A stretch of 64,000 bases of DNA from positions 1,798,001 through 1,862,000 of the forward strand of contig NZ_CP009227.1 in the NCBI RefSeq assembly GCF_000775995.1. Direction: 5' to 3'. A program made the translations under genes and the position numbers. This DNA comes from Treponema sp. OMZ 838. GTDB taxonomy: Bacteria > Spirochaetota > Spirochaetia > Treponematales > Treponemataceae. The notes beneath the pieces are model-generated. The model was not told the origin of the DNA and made no database searches. It was given only the letters and a program-made list of their open reading frames with translations. Of this stretch, positions 51,522 to 60,556 are shown in pieces (position 1 is the first letter of the stretch; each line of letters opens with the position of its first letter).

Positions 51522-53216
51522 ATGTCCGCTTCATTAAAACCGCTTATCATTCAAGGCGACCGCTCTATATTGCTCGACGTTCATGCGCCGGAAGCAACGG
51601 ATGCGCGCTTTGCACTTATCCCCTTTGCAGAACTTGAAAAATCTCCCGAACATTTGCATACCTACCGCTTGACCGGCTTGTCGTTATGGAACGCCGCAAG
51701 CGCAGGCTTTACCACTGAAAAAATTATGGAAACGCTCCGGCGGTTTTCTCGTTTTGATATTCCCCCTGCCGTACTCGGTTGGGTGGAAGAAACATTCAGC
51801 AGGTATGGCAAGATCAAACTGACCGAGTGTGAAGATGATTCGTTTTTGTATTTAACGGCCGAAAGCGATCGGATATATCAAGAATTAAAAGCTTCGCCGA
51901 AGCTTGCAAAGTATCTGGTTGCGGCGGAAAAACCGCGTTCGTTTTTAATTGCGCTTTTGAACCGCGGTACGGTAAAACAGGCGCTGCTGAAAATGGGCTG
52001 GCCGGTGCGCGATGAGGTACCGTTGAAAGACGGTGCGCCGCTTGCGGTTGATTTACGTACGCAGACAAAAAAAGAAAAGGATTTTATCATCCGCGACTAT
52101 CAGCGGGAAGCGGCGGAAGCATTTACCGGCGATAAGGGGCCGGGAACAGGCTTCGGTACGATTGTGCTGCCGTGCGGTGCAGGTAAGACGATTGTCGGTA
52201 TGCTGGTTATGTCGATGCTGAACACTGATACGCTGATTCTAACTACCAACACCGCCGCGGTGCATCAGTGGAAGCGCGAGTTAATCGATAAAACCGGACT
52301 GGAACCCGACAGCATCGGTATTTATTCAAGTGACACCAAAGAGATTAAGCCGGTTACCGTAGCAACCTATCAAATTTTAACATGGCGGCCGGACACCGAA
52401 TCGGAGTTTCCGCATTTTAAACTATTTCGCGAACGGAACTGGGGCTTGATTATCTATGACGAGGTGCATCTGCTTCCGGCTCCGGTGTTCCGCATTACCG
52501 CGGAGCTGCAAGTAATCAGACGGCTCGGCTTAACGGCAACGCTGATCAGGGAGGACGGCTGCGAAGGGGATGTATTCAGTCTTGTCGGTCCGAAGCGCTA
52601 TGATGTGCCGTGGAAGGAGCTTGAAGAAAAGGGCTGGATTGCCCATGCCTATTGTACGGAAATACGCATCCCCTTGCCGGTCTCTAAAGAGATTGAGTAT
52701 GCCGCCGCCCCCTTGCGCGAAAAGCACCGAATTGCGAGCGAGAACGAAGCAAAAAACGAAATTGTCCGGCAGCTGCTTGCACGGCACACGGATGATCAGA
52801 TTTTGATTATCGGGCAATACATTACACAGCTGAAAAAAATAGCCGAAGCGGTGCATGCGCCGCTCATTACCGGAAAAACGCCGAATACCGAACGGGAAGT
52901 GTTGTACGACTCATTCAGAGCGGGCGATATTTCCGTACTGGTGGTTTCCAAAGTAGCGAATTTCGCAATCGATTTGCCGGACGCTTCCGTGGCAATCCAA
53001 ATTTCCGGCACCTTCGGCAGCCGGCAGGAGGAAGCCCAGCGTCTCGGGCGTATTCTCCGTCCTAAAGAGCGGGATTCATTTTTTTACACGCTGGTAACCC
53101 GCCATTCCGTCGAAGAAGAATGCGCCGATCATCGCCAAAAGTTCCTTGCGGAACAGGGCTATGCCTACTCGCTCATCACCGATGCGGATTTCGCCTCCGG
53201 TGCATGCATACGATAG
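51522..53216 (+). CDS. XPB/Rad25-type DNA repair helicase
   Basis: A 564-residue superfamily 2 helicase of the bacterial XPB type. Helicase motifs: I PCGAGKTIVG near 217, II DEVH in IIYDEVHLLP near 311, III LTATL, and VI QEEAQRLGRILRPK near 508. The N-terminal domain (1-190) is of the damage-recognition or XPB-specific type. The C-terminal residues RHSVEEECADHRQKFLAEQGY are typical. It likely unwinds DNA in repair or in transcription-coupled processes. A nuclease partner (Bax1-like) is not adjacent. The palindromic units end 44 bases before the start. Confidence 0.85.
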   Translation: MSASLKPLIIQGDRSILLDVHAPEATDARFALIPFAELEKSPEHLHTYRLTGLSLWNAASAGFTTEKIMETLRRFSRFDIPPAVLGWVEETFSRYGKIKLTECEDDSFLYLTAESDRIYQELKASPKLAKYLVAAEKPRSFLIALLNRGTVKQALLKMGWPVRDEVPLKDGAPLAVDLRTQTKKEKDFIIRDYQREAAEAFTGDKGPGTGFGTIVLPCGAGKTIVGMLVMSMLNTDTLILTTNTAAVHQWKRELIDKTGLEPDSIGIYSSDTKEIKPVTVATYQILTWRPDTESEFPHFKLFRERNWGLIIYDEVHLLPAPVFRITAELQVIRRLGLTATLIREDGCEGDVFSLVGPKRYDVPWKELEEKGWIAHAYCTEIRIPLPVSKEIEYAAAPLREKHRIASENEAKNEIVRQLLARHTDDQILIIGQYITQLKKIAEAVHAPLITGKTPNTEREVLYDSFRAGDISVLVVSKVANFAIDLPDASVAIQISGTFGSRQEEAQRLGRILRPKERDSFFYTLVTRHSVEEECADHRQKFLAEQGYAYSLITDADFASGACIR

Positions 53217-53310
53217 TACAATGGAATCACTAAACTTCCAATTATAATTGCTTCAATAAAAACCTCTTCATATTTTTTCCCTTGTGCCGATATTGAGTAG
53301 AGAGGTTCTT

Positions 53311-54126
53311 ATGATTAGAGGTTGGTACACTGCGGCAAGCGGTATGAACGCTCAGCAAAAACAGTTGGACGTTATCGCTCAGAATTTAGCAAATGCCGAT
53401 ACGACAAGCTATAAACGGGACGTTGCGACCCATAAAAATTTTCCCGAATTACTGATACGGCGCTTAAATGATGACGGCGTTGTTAAAAATCCTTTCGGTT
53501 CCTCAGACATTGCGCCCATTATCGGAAAGCTCGGCCTTGGGGTGGAGCTGAATGAAATCTTTACCGAGTTTGAGCAGGGTTCCTTAAAGCAGACTAATGC
53601 CGCCTCCGATCTCGCGCTTGAAGGCAAAGGCTTTTTCTGCGTGGAAACCCCGTATGGCGAACGGTATACCCGCAACGGGAACTTTACTGTCGGCGTTGAA
53701 GGCTATTTGATGACCAAAGAAGGCTATCCCGTCCTTGGGGAAAACGGCCGCATCTTTTTACAGGATAAAGAATACAAAGTGAATCAAAATGGGGAGGTTC
53801 ATGCGCGGCCGATGACCGAACCTGATTCGGATGCGACGCTTACCGACCGGCTTAAAATCGTTACCTTTGAAAATGATCGGTATCTGAAAAAGCACGGTTC
53901 CAGTTTTTATCTTGACACACCCGTGTCGGGGCCTGCTATTGCTGCGGAGGGCGGCGACCGTCCCGTTGTGGTGCAGGGCTTTGTCGAAGCTTCAAATATT
54001 AAGGTAGTCAACGAGATGGTACGCATGATCGAAGTTAACCGTGCGTATGAAGCAAATCAAAAGACAATTCAATCCGAAGATACGATGATGAGTAAACTTT
54101 GGAACGAGGTTGCGAAAGTAAAATAG
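53311..54126 (+). CDS. flgF: Flagellar basal-body rod protein (FlgF/FlhO type)
   Basis: A 271-residue rod protein of the FlgF/FlgG family. The N-terminal domain MIRGWYTAASGMNAQQKQL and NLANADTTSYKRD and the C-terminal NEMVRMIEVNRAYEANQK motif are diagnostic. It forms the proximal rod of the periplasmic flagellum. In treponemes the pair of genes is also named flhO-flhP. The frame extends nine codons upstream, but ATG 53311 has a GAGAGG site and fits the family. flgG follows after 23 bases. Confidence 0.88.
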   Translation: MIRGWYTAASGMNAQQKQLDVIAQNLANADTTSYKRDVATHKNFPELLIRRLNDDGVVKNPFGSSDIAPIIGKLGLGVELNEIFTEFEQGSLKQTNAASDLALEGKGFFCVETPYGERYTRNGNFTVGVEGYLMTKEGYPVLGENGRIFLQDKEYKVNQNGEVHARPMTEPDSDATLTDRLKIVTFENDRYLKKHGSSFYLDTPVSGPAIAAEGGDRPVVVQGFVEASNIKVVNEMVRMIEVNRAYEANQKTIQSEDTMMSKLWNEVAKVK

Positions 54127-54149
54127 CGTAGGAGAAGTAGGAGAATAAG

Positions 54150-54944
54150 ATGGTAAGAAGTTTATGGACAGCCGCAACCGGCATGAATAGTCAGCAAGCA
54201 AATATCGATACCGTTGCAAACAACCTTGCAAACGTGAATACCAGCGGTTTTAAAAAGCAGCGGGCGGAGTTTGAAGATCTGCTGTATCAGACCATTCGGG
54301 CAGCGGGAACGCCTGCAACCGAAGATACGATTACACCCGTCGGCGTTGAGATGGGGCACGGTGCAAAGCTCGCCGCAACGCAGCGGAATTTTGAACAAGG
54401 GTCGCTGCAGAACACAGGTGTTTCTACCGATGTGGCTATCGCAGGAGAGGGCTTTTTCCGTGTGCTGCAATATGACGGCACCTATGCATATACACGGGAC
54501 GGTTCCTTTAAAATCGATGCCGACCGGCAGTTGGTAACCTCAAACGGACTCCGCTGTTTGCCGGAAATTATTTTCCCGGAAAACTATCTTCCGCACACAA
54601 TCGCAATCAGCCAAGACGGCCGGGTATCGGTGCGGGTAGGGGAGCAGGATGATCCGGTAGAAGTAGGTCAGATTGAGCTGTACCGCTTCCAGAATCCGGT
54701 CGGGCTTTCCGCTCAAGGAAGCAATCTGTTCCGGCAAACTCCGGCATCGGGTCAGGCCATCGCAGGGCGACCCGGCTTTAATGGCTTCGGCAAAACCGAG
54801 CATAAATTTTTGGAAATGTCGAACGTCTCTACCGTCAGCGAAATGGTCAACATGATTGTCGCACAGCGTGCTTATGAATTTAACTCAAAAGCCATCCAAA
54901 CCAGCGATAATATGCTCGGCACCGCAGTCGGCTTAAAGCGGTAG
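54150..54944 (+). CDS. flgG: Flagellar distal rod protein FlgG
   Basis: A 264-residue distal rod protein FlgG. The N terminus MVRSLWTAATGMNSQQANID and NLANVNTSGFKKQRAEF and the C terminus VSEMVNMIVAQRAYEFNSKAIQTSDNM define the family. Length is typical. GGAGAA lies seven bases ahead of the ATG. It follows flgF and is separated from flgJ by a nested palindrome, which may reduce expression of the later gene. Confidence 0.93.
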   Translation: MVRSLWTAATGMNSQQANIDTVANNLANVNTSGFKKQRAEFEDLLYQTIRAAGTPATEDTITPVGVEMGHGAKLAATQRNFEQGSLQNTGVSTDVAIAGEGFFRVLQYDGTYAYTRDGSFKIDADRQLVTSNGLRCLPEIIFPENYLPHTIAISQDGRVSVRVGEQDDPVEVGQIELYRFQNPVGLSAQGSNLFRQTPASGQAIAGRPGFNGFGKTEHKFLEMSNVSTVSEMVNMIVAQRAYEFNSKAIQTSDNMLGTAVGLKR

Positions 54945-55001
54945 TATTCCTTTTGTGCGAAATTTTTCTGAAATTTTGCATATTTTTTTATTGTAGAAAA
55001 C

Positions 55002-55146
55002 GGGCAACCGCATCAGACCGAGTAAATAAAAATCGCAGAATAATAGAGGTTGGGCAAGCATTTGAACCGCGAGGTTCAACTCTGGTTGAACAGCCTCTAT
55101 TATTCTGCGGGCTGTTAAAAAAAACAGTCTGGTACGGTTGCCCTGA
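55002..55146. repeat. Nested palindromic element between flgG and flgJ
   Basis: Outer arms GGGCAACCG (55002-55010) and CGGTTGCCC (about 55135-55143) with CAGAC/GTCTG inside; middle arms of 16 bp, CGCAGAATAATAGAGG (55034-55049) and CCTCTATTATTCTGCG (55094-55109); inner hairpin TTGAACC-GCGA-GGTTCAA (55062-55079) and another, CTGTT-AAAAAA-AACAG (55112-55127). It lies inside the flagellar operon and may be a mobile repeat or attenuator. Confidence 0.75.
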
Positions 55147-55163
55147 TTGAAAGGAGCACAACT

Positions 55164-55688
55164 ATGATCAGCGCAGTGCAGCACAATAACCATATCTCAT
55201 CACAGCATCCAGCAAACAAACATGCTGCAAAAAACACGCAGAGCTTTTCTCAGTTGCTTGATTCCTTAAAGACCGAATCCGCACGCTTTTCTACAGCGAA
55301 GGAATCCGCTCATTCAAACCTCTCGACGCGGCTGCCGGGTGAGTATCTAAGCTCATTTGAAATCGTCAATCCTACCGATGCAGACCGCGCGGCACAACCT
55401 AAAGGTATGGGCGCCGTTTCTGCGGCACAGCACTCCGGTACAAAGGCCACTATCGATAAAACCTCCGAACTGTATCAGCAAGCCCTTGAGCTTGAATCGT
55501 ACTTTGTCAAAATCATGCTCGATTCCATGCGGAGTACCTTAGGCAAAAATACTCTTGCCGGAAAAGAAAGCTTTGCCGGCCAAATGTACGACGACATGAT
55601 GTACGAAGAGCTGTCCCGCACGATGACCAAAAACGCAGGGCTCGGTCTTGCCGATCAAATATACTTACAGCTGAACGGGCAAGCGTAA
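55164..55688 (+). CDS. flgJ: FlgJ-type rod-binding protein (no peptidoglycan hydrolase domain)
   Basis: A 174-residue protein. Residues about 100-174 match the FlgJ N-terminal rod-binding domain: ELESYFVKIMLDSMR, FAGQMYDDMMYEELS, AGLGLADQIY. The first 95 residues are a hydrophilic low-complexity region rich in Ser, Ala and His. The muramidase domain of enteric FlgJ is absent, as in other spirochaetes; a separate enzyme must open the wall. Third gene of the flgF-flgG-flgJ set, with GAAAGGAG before the ATG and a terminator after the stop. Confidence 0.85.
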   Translation: MISAVQHNNHISSQHPANKHAAKNTQSFSQLLDSLKTESARFSTAKESAHSNLSTRLPGEYLSSFEIVNPTDADRAAQPKGMGAVSAAQHSGTKATIDKTSELYQQALELESYFVKIMLDSMRSTLGKNTLAGKESFAGQMYDDMMYEELSRTMTKNAGLGLADQIYLQLNGQA

Positions 55689-55728
55689 GGAATCTCTGTC
55701 CCAGCAATTCTTGTTAAAGCCTTGAAAC

Positions 55729-55767
55729 GCCGGTTAATTCAGAAACGAATTAATCGGCATTTTTTTA
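55729..55767 (+). terminator. Terminator of the flagellar rod operon
   Basis: GCCGGTTAATTC pairs with GAATTAATCGGC (12 bp, one G-U) around a 6-base loop, followed by eight T. It lies 40 bases after the flgJ stop. Confidence 0.9.
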
Positions 55768-55770
55768 TTC

Positions 55771-55802
55771 TTGACATTGATAAAAAGTTAGCGTAGGATA
55801 AC
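55771..55802 (+). promoter_or_regulatory. Promoter with GTTAG-N6-ATAAC operator
   Basis: TTGACA (55771-55776), 17-base spacer, TAGGAT (55794-55799). The palindrome GTTAG-CGTAGG-ATAAC (55787-55802) overlaps the -10 region. The same arrangement, with the same TTGACATTGA and AAAAAGTTAGC bases, is at 59780-59811. Confidence 0.7.
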
Positions 55803-55862
55803 TGTTATTTTTAGATACACGAATGCCTATCTATAGGACATCTCTCAAAACTATAAAAGGAT

Positions 55863-56728
55863 ATGATGATGAATGAACAAAACCATACTCCGCCTCTGCA
55901 ATTAGGTGCTATACAAGAGACGATGCTGATACCGGTTATACGATAAAAGCAACTGAGACTCAGCGGAAAAATGCGAGGATTAAAGATTATACCGCTGTAA
56001 AAATTCTTGAGACCTTGCAGTGCGATACTTCAAAATACGACAAATTTATGAGCCATGAGGGAGTTATTGCGCGCACGATTATGTTTGACCGGGAAGCAGC
56101 CTCTTTTATTGCAGCGCATCCTGATTGTACTGTACTGAATCTTGCATGCGGACTTGATGACCGATTCTCCCGTGTCGATAACGGAACTATCCGCTGGTTC
56201 GATCTTGACCTTGCCGACAGCATGGCGGTACGGCGGCAGTTTTTCTCCGATACCGACCGGAGAAAAATGCTCACCGGATCCATACTTGATACTGCATGGG
56301 TTACCGCAGTAAAGAGTTCCGGTAACTACAAGGACTCTTCTTGTGTATTGATCATAATAGAAGGGCTCCTCATGTATCTGACGGAAGCCGAGGTTAAACA
56401 GACCTTTGCCATTATTGCAGACTCTTTTCCCGGTGCACGGATTATCACTGAATTGATGTGTAGAGCCGCAACAGGATTTTCGAAACACCATGATACCGTT
56501 AAACATACCGGTGCGGTATTCCGATGGGGAATCGATAACGGTACCGAAGTTGAAGAGCTGTGTCCAAAGCTGCGGCTGCTTAAAGAAGAAAGTTTTAATC
56601 TGGAAATGAGCAAATACACGTTCCGCGGCTGGCTATTCGGTAATCTGCCTAAGTTCAAGCAGCTGAATAATAGACTTGCGGTGTTTGAAGTAAAGGTTTA
56701 TTCCCCTGCGCTCACCGTTTCGGTGTAG
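55863..56728 (+). pseudogene. LCM/TcmP-type methyltransferase, one-base frameshift
   Basis: A methyltransferase gene with a frameshift. The N-terminal part from ATG 55863 (or 55869) reads MNEQNHTPP...ETMLIPV and ends at TAA 55944. The rest, from about 55938 in another frame, reads TIKATETQRKNARIKDYTAVKIL and continues to the end with the SAM loop NLACGLDDRF and RWFDLDL. One extra base at about 55937 (GTT-TAT instead of GTTAT) would join both parts to a protein of about 288 residues of the COG3315 family. It may be a true mutation or a read error. Residues TTG 56015 or similar could give a truncated C-terminal protein. It is under the promoter shared with the metal locus. Confidence 0.8.
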
Positions 56729-56736
56729 ACCTCAAT

Positions 56737-56763
56737 ATCCCCCGACACGGAATGCAGGGGGAT
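56737..56763. terminator. Hairpin between convergent genes
   Basis: ATCCCCC and GGGGGAT form a 7-bp perfect GC-rich stem with a 13-base loop, between the convergent methyltransferase and SBP genes. No clear T-run; it may act as a terminator for both. Confidence 0.5.
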
Positions 56764-56784
56764 TAAACGATCCGTACTACTGAA

Positions 56785-57924
56785 TTAAAAATACTGCCGT
56801 TTTGCCTCTGCACGGGGATGCAAAATCCATTCTACATCGGCATCGGTAAGCGTCATATTATAGAATTGTTTATAATATTCTTTTATTTTTTGATTCATAT
56901 CGATATCGCCGAAAAGGTCGGGACGGGCTGTTTTTGCAAACCACCACATAGCAAGCGGAGTATCGGTTGTGGGCGGCCACCAACGGTGCATTCCAAACGG
57001 AAACTTAAAGACTTGCCGGTTTTTAACGGCATTTATACCGCTCCAATCATGACCGGGAGCCGCCGTGTTGTTGTATAAATTATCCGGTGTCTTATCGGAA
57101 AAGGTTAAGATAAATATCTGATCAGGCTGCCATTCATATATTTGTTCCATATTGATAGCCCCCTGAGTTGCCTTCCCTCCAAGGTTTATTCCGCCCAGCA
57201 AGTTTGCCCAGTATTGACCGAACGATTTCTTTCCGGCAGAGGCGATGGTTGTGTCCGAATACTTACTGATAAACAGAATCTTATTCGGAGAGGGAAGCGG
57301 ATGCTTTTCAATTCGAGCTTTAATTTCCTTTTCAACTTGTTCGCCGTAGGCAATAATCTGTTGAGCAGGGCTTTCCATTTGCAGCGTTTGAGCCATCGTA
57401 TCCATCCACGACTTGAGGGTTACAAGCGGGCTTGCATCCCATCCGGTACTCGGATGTGCTAAGGCTACAGCAGCAATCCCGGCTTGCCGGAGAGGAGCCG
57501 CAACCGATGCATCCATATAAAAGACAACATCCGGCTTGAGCTTTATCAATTCTTCCAAGTTGAGCTTTCCGCCGGTATAAAACGCAGAGGAAATATTTTG
57601 GAAGTCCGGGGCATATTTTGAAAATATGCTGTACTTTGCTCCGTTGACGGAATCGGGAGAGACTCCGACAATATTGTCGGTCTTACCCTGTTGAAATACG
57701 GTTAGAACGGTCGGTGCAGGCAGCGGACCTAATACCACGATCCGTTCGATCTTATTGGGAACCTCTACCGAATTTCCCTTAAAGTCCACAACCGTATGAG
57801 TTCCTTCTGCAGCACTTACCGCCGCGGTTCCGGCTGTCTTTGCCGGTTCATCTTTTTTACCGGCGCCGTAGACGCCGCCCAACACAATAGAAAAAAACAA
57901 TACCGTTATTAGTAGTTTTTTCAT
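56785..57924 (-). CDS. FecB/BtuF-type metal-chelate-binding protein
   Basis: A 379-residue periplasmic binding protein of the class III (PF01497) fold that serves siderophore, heme, cobalamin or metal transporters. The signal peptide MKKLLITVLFFSIVLGGVYG is followed by AGKKDE, the common start of mature treponemal binding proteins; no lipobox cysteine is present. The two lobes are visible: RIVVLG...V, NLEELIKLKPDVVFYMDA in the first, WQPDQIFILTFSD and INAVKNRQVFKFP in the second. Third gene of the transport operon, after permease and ATPase. Ligand is not known. Confidence 0.85.
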   Translation of the reverse strand: MKKLLITVLFFSIVLGGVYGAGKKDEPAKTAGTAAVSAAEGTHTVVDFKGNSVEVPNKIERIVVLGPLPAPTVLTVFQQGKTDNIVGVSPDSVNGAKYSIFSKYAPDFQNISSAFYTGGKLNLEELIKLKPDVVFYMDASVAAPLRQAGIAAVALAHPSTGWDASPLVTLKSWMDTMAQTLQMESPAQQIIAYGEQVEKEIKARIEKHPLPSPNKILFISKYSDTTIASAGKKSFGQYWANLLGGINLGGKATQGAINMEQIYEWQPDQIFILTFSDKTPDNLYNNTAAPGHDWSGINAVKNRQVFKFPFGMHRWWPPTTDTPLAMWWFAKTARPDLFGDIDMNQKIKEYYKQFYNMTLTDADVEWILHPRAEAKRQYF

Positions 57925-57954
57925 ACCTTACACTCCTTCTGGTAAGTAATTGTT

Positions 57955-58746
57955 TTATTTCGCTAAAGATACCGCCGTTACAGCGCTGTACGGTATCCCT
58001 TTATGCGAAGCCTGAAGAATATCAACGTGCACCTGAAAAACATCTTCCATTATCTCCGCGTTAATAACCGCCTCCGATTGCCCGAATATACTTTCTCCGT
58101 TGCGGGAGAGAATGAGCGACTTGTCGGAAATACGCAGGGCATGGGCGGGGTAATGGGTGTTGAATACGCAGCATAAGCCGTCAACTTTTGCAAGCCGGTG
58201 AACCGTTTCCAAAATGATAAGCTGGTTGCGGAAATCCAAGTTTGATTCAGGCTCATCCAGTACCAGCATTTCCGGCTTGCTGCACAGCGCCCGGGCGATC
58301 AATACCATTTGCAGCTCCCCGCCGCTTAAACGGTTGCAATACTTGCCGCGTAAATGGGAAATGCCTACTGCTTCCATCGCTTCTTCACAGTATTGTCTAT
58401 CCTTTTCGCCCGGCACGCCGAACAATCCGATGTGTACACTGCGTCCCAATAGAATCATCTCCTCTACGGTAAAAGCAAAGGGGAGATATTTTGCCTGCGG
58501 AACATAGGCAATACGCCTCCACAGCTGTTGTGTAGGAATTTCTACAATATTCTGTCCGTCAACCGTACTGGTACCGGAATTCCATTGCAGCATCCCCATC
58601 ATGCAGCGGAGCAACGTTGTTTTTCCGATACCGTTGGGGCCAAGGATGGATAATATCTGCCCGCTCTCTATCGAAAAAGAAACATCCCGTAAAACCGGTG
58701 CGCCGCCTTTAAATGCAAATGTCCCATTATGAACCGCGAATATCAC
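57955..58746 (-). CDS. ABC transporter ATPase (FecE/BtuD type)
   Basis: A 263-residue ATP-binding subunit. Walker A GPNGIGKTT (about 37-45), Q-loop YVPQ, signature LSGGELQMVLIARAL near 139 and Walker B VLDEPESNLD. It drives uptake through the FecCD-type permease. The start overlaps the permease stop by four bases (ATGA). Confidence 0.92.
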   Translation of the reverse strand: MIFAVHNGTFAFKGGAPVLRDVSFSIESGQILSILGPNGIGKTTLLRCMMGMLQWNSGTSTVDGQNIVEIPTQQLWRRIAYVPQAKYLPFAFTVEEMILLGRSVHIGLFGVPGEKDRQYCEEAMEAVGISHLRGKYCNRLSGGELQMVLIARALCSKPEMLVLDEPESNLDFRNQLIILETVHRLAKVDGLCCVFNTHYPAHALRISDKSLILSRNGESIFGQSEAVINAEIMEDVFQVHVDILQASHKGIPYSAVTAVSLAK

Positions 58747-59786
58747 TTCCAGCCGCCTCCCGTCCGTTTTAGCAGTATGATAAAGAAAGGAGCTCCTACA
58801 AGGGCTGTCAGAATGGAAAGGGGAATTTCCGACTGCGTTGCACTGCGGGCGACTGTATCTAACAGCAGCATGAACACAGCACCGATGCTGGCACTTGCAG
58901 GAATAACCCGCCGGTTATCACTTCCGAAGAGCATCCGGCATACATGAGGCACCACGAGCCCTACCCAGCCGATTTGTCCGCACATAGAAACACTGGAAGC
59001 AATAACCGCCGCCGATGCGATAATGATCAGTAAGCGTATTTTCCGGAGATCGATCCCCATAGACTTTGCTTCATCATCAGATAAGGTGAGAATATTGCAT
59101 TTCCACCGTGCAAGGATTAAGATTACCGTTCCTGTTACAATAATCGGCGCTCCTACGGCTAAACCTTTCCATGTGGCATTATTCAGACTTCCAAGCAGCC
59201 AATAGGTAATTGTCGGGAGTTTTTCTTCAGAATCTGCCGTGTATTTAATGAGCGATACCATTGCCTGGAATAGCGCAGATACCACAACGCCTGCTAACAC
59301 CAGCATAACAATGGTGTTCTGCTGCTTTATTTTTCCTGCTTGGTAGGTGAGGTATAGGGCAAGGATACCGAAAACAAGGGCACTGAGCTGTACAATCAGC
59401 AGGCGTTGATCTGCCAGCAGTGCCAGTGCGGCGCCGAAACTTGCACCTGAGGCAACTCCAAGCGTATCGGGGGACACAAGCGGGTTGGAAAGCAGCGCTT
59501 GTAACCCTGCTCCGGCACTTGCCAATGCACAGCCGCAGAGCAGCCCTAACAGGATGCGGGGCAGTCTGATGCCGATAATAATGTGGGCTTCAACATTATC
59601 TTTTGCCAATGCGATATTATTGTGTGTAATGAACTGTATAATTGCGCGAATAGTACTGCTTGCCGGCACCGAATACCGTCCGATAGAGAGGCTGATCATC
59701 ATTGCAATAAGCGGTGCTAAAAATAAGAGACATCCAAATAAAACAGGATACTGCCGTCGGTTCTCTTTTTTGATCATTGTTGACAT
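58743..59786 (-). CDS. FecCD-type ABC permease
   Basis: A 347-residue permease of the FecCD/BtuC family, about nine to ten membrane helices. Motifs: RLPRILLGLLCGCALASAGAG (R-P-R-I-L start), NPLVSPDTLGVASGAS and GLVVPHVCRMLFGSDNRRVIPASA near the C terminus, the coupling loop and family C-terminal signature. It forms the channel for siderophore, heme or cobalamin-type ligands. ATG 59786 or 59777 are possible starts; neither has a good ribosome site. The start lies inside the shared promoter region at 59780-59811. Confidence 0.9.
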   Translation of the reverse strand: MSTMIKKENRRQYPVLFGCLLFLAPLIAMMISLSIGRYSVPASSTIRAIIQFITHNNIALAKDNVEAHIIIGIRLPRILLGLLCGCALASAGAGLQALLSNPLVSPDTLGVASGASFGAALALLADQRLLIVQLSALVFGILALYLTYQAGKIKQQNTIVMLVLAGVVVSALFQAMVSLIKYTADSEEKLPTITYWLLGSLNNATWKGLAVGAPIIVTGTVILILARWKCNILTLSDDEAKSMGIDLRKIRLLIIIASAAVIASSVSMCGQIGWVGLVVPHVCRMLFGSDNRRVIPASASIGAVFMLLLDTVARSATQSEIPLSILTALVGAPFFIILLKRTGGGWK

Positions 59787-59811
59787 TGAAAAAAAGTTAG
59801 CATAAACTAAC
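59780..59811. promoter_or_regulatory. Promoter/operator with GTTAG-N6-CTAAC
   Basis: TTGACA (59780-59785), 17-base spacer and TAAACT (59803-59808) point to the Crp-family gene. The perfect palindrome GTTAG-CATAAA-CTAAC (59796-59811) overlaps the -10. The half-site spacing (5-6-5) is that of Crp-family operators. The divergent permease start is at the left end, so one site may control both directions. Confidence 0.75.
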
Positions 59812-59848
59812 CATGTATTCTGTTGCCGTTGCAACAAAGAAGGAAAAA

Positions 59849-60538
59849 ATGCTTAATTTTTGCACAGCTTTTTTAGCGCATTCTGCGGTATTTAAAGGTA
59901 TCCCCGCTCAAGAAATTGATAAAGCTGTTTCCTGCCTTCACGGATTTTACCGGTTACTTGAAAGCGGACAGGAAGTACATCCGATAGCTGATACTATCCC
60001 TTACGCAGGCATTGTGATTACCGGCTGCATTCATGTAGAACAAATCGGTGTTGATGGGAAGATCATACTGCTTAAGCAAGTGCAAAGGGGAGACCTGTTC
60101 GGCGCAGAACTCAGTTGTTTAGGGTTGACAAATCCGTTTTTACGTATGGTAAGTGCTCAAAAATCAAAGGTGCTGTTTATCAAAGTGCCGTCTGCACAAA
60201 ATAAGACGTGCCGAACCTGTCCGTATAAGATGACTGTTTTAGAGAATATCCTCAGGGAAGTTGCACGTGATGCAGTATATCTGAATCTGAAAATTCAGCT
60301 TCTTTCGCAGCCGACACTCCGTGATAAACTGCTGTTTTATCTGAATGTAATGCATGACTCGCAGCACTCTCATGTTTTTACAATCCCTTTTACGCGGGAA
60401 AAACTGGCGCAGTTTATTTGCGCTGATAGAAGTGCGGTATCGCGGGAGTTGAGCCGTATGCAGCGCGAAGGTATTATCACAATTGAGGGGAAACAGATCA
60501 AGTTTGTGTTGCACCGGCAACAGACGGTAAACGGATAA
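59849..60538 (+). CDS. Crp/Fnr-family regulator with Cys pair
   Basis: A 229-residue regulator of the Crp/Fnr family. The cyclic-nucleotide-binding-like beta roll is at about 20-110, a cysteine pair C121/C124 occurs in KTCRTCPYK at the start of the dimerisation helix, and the helix-turn-helix is FTREKLAQFICADRSAVSRELSRM at about 183-206 (given in parts). Cysteine pairs at this place occur in several anaerobe members. The frame is open to ATG 59813, but that start would be too close to the -10; ATG 59849 has an AAGGAA site. It likely binds the GTTAG-N6-CTAAC site in front of it. Confidence 0.85.
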   Translation: MLNFCTAFLAHSAVFKGIPAQEIDKAVSCLHGFYRLLESGQEVHPIADTIPYAGIVITGCIHVEQIGVDGKIILLKQVQRGDLFGAELSCLGLTNPFLRMVSAQKSKVLFIKVPSAQNKTCRTCPYKMTVLENILREVARDAVYLNLKIQLLSQPTLRDKLLFYLNVMHDSQHSHVFTIPFTREKLAQFICADRSAVSRELSRMQREGIITIEGKQIKFVLHRQQTVNG

Positions 60539-60556
60539 ATCCGGTATAAGTAATGT

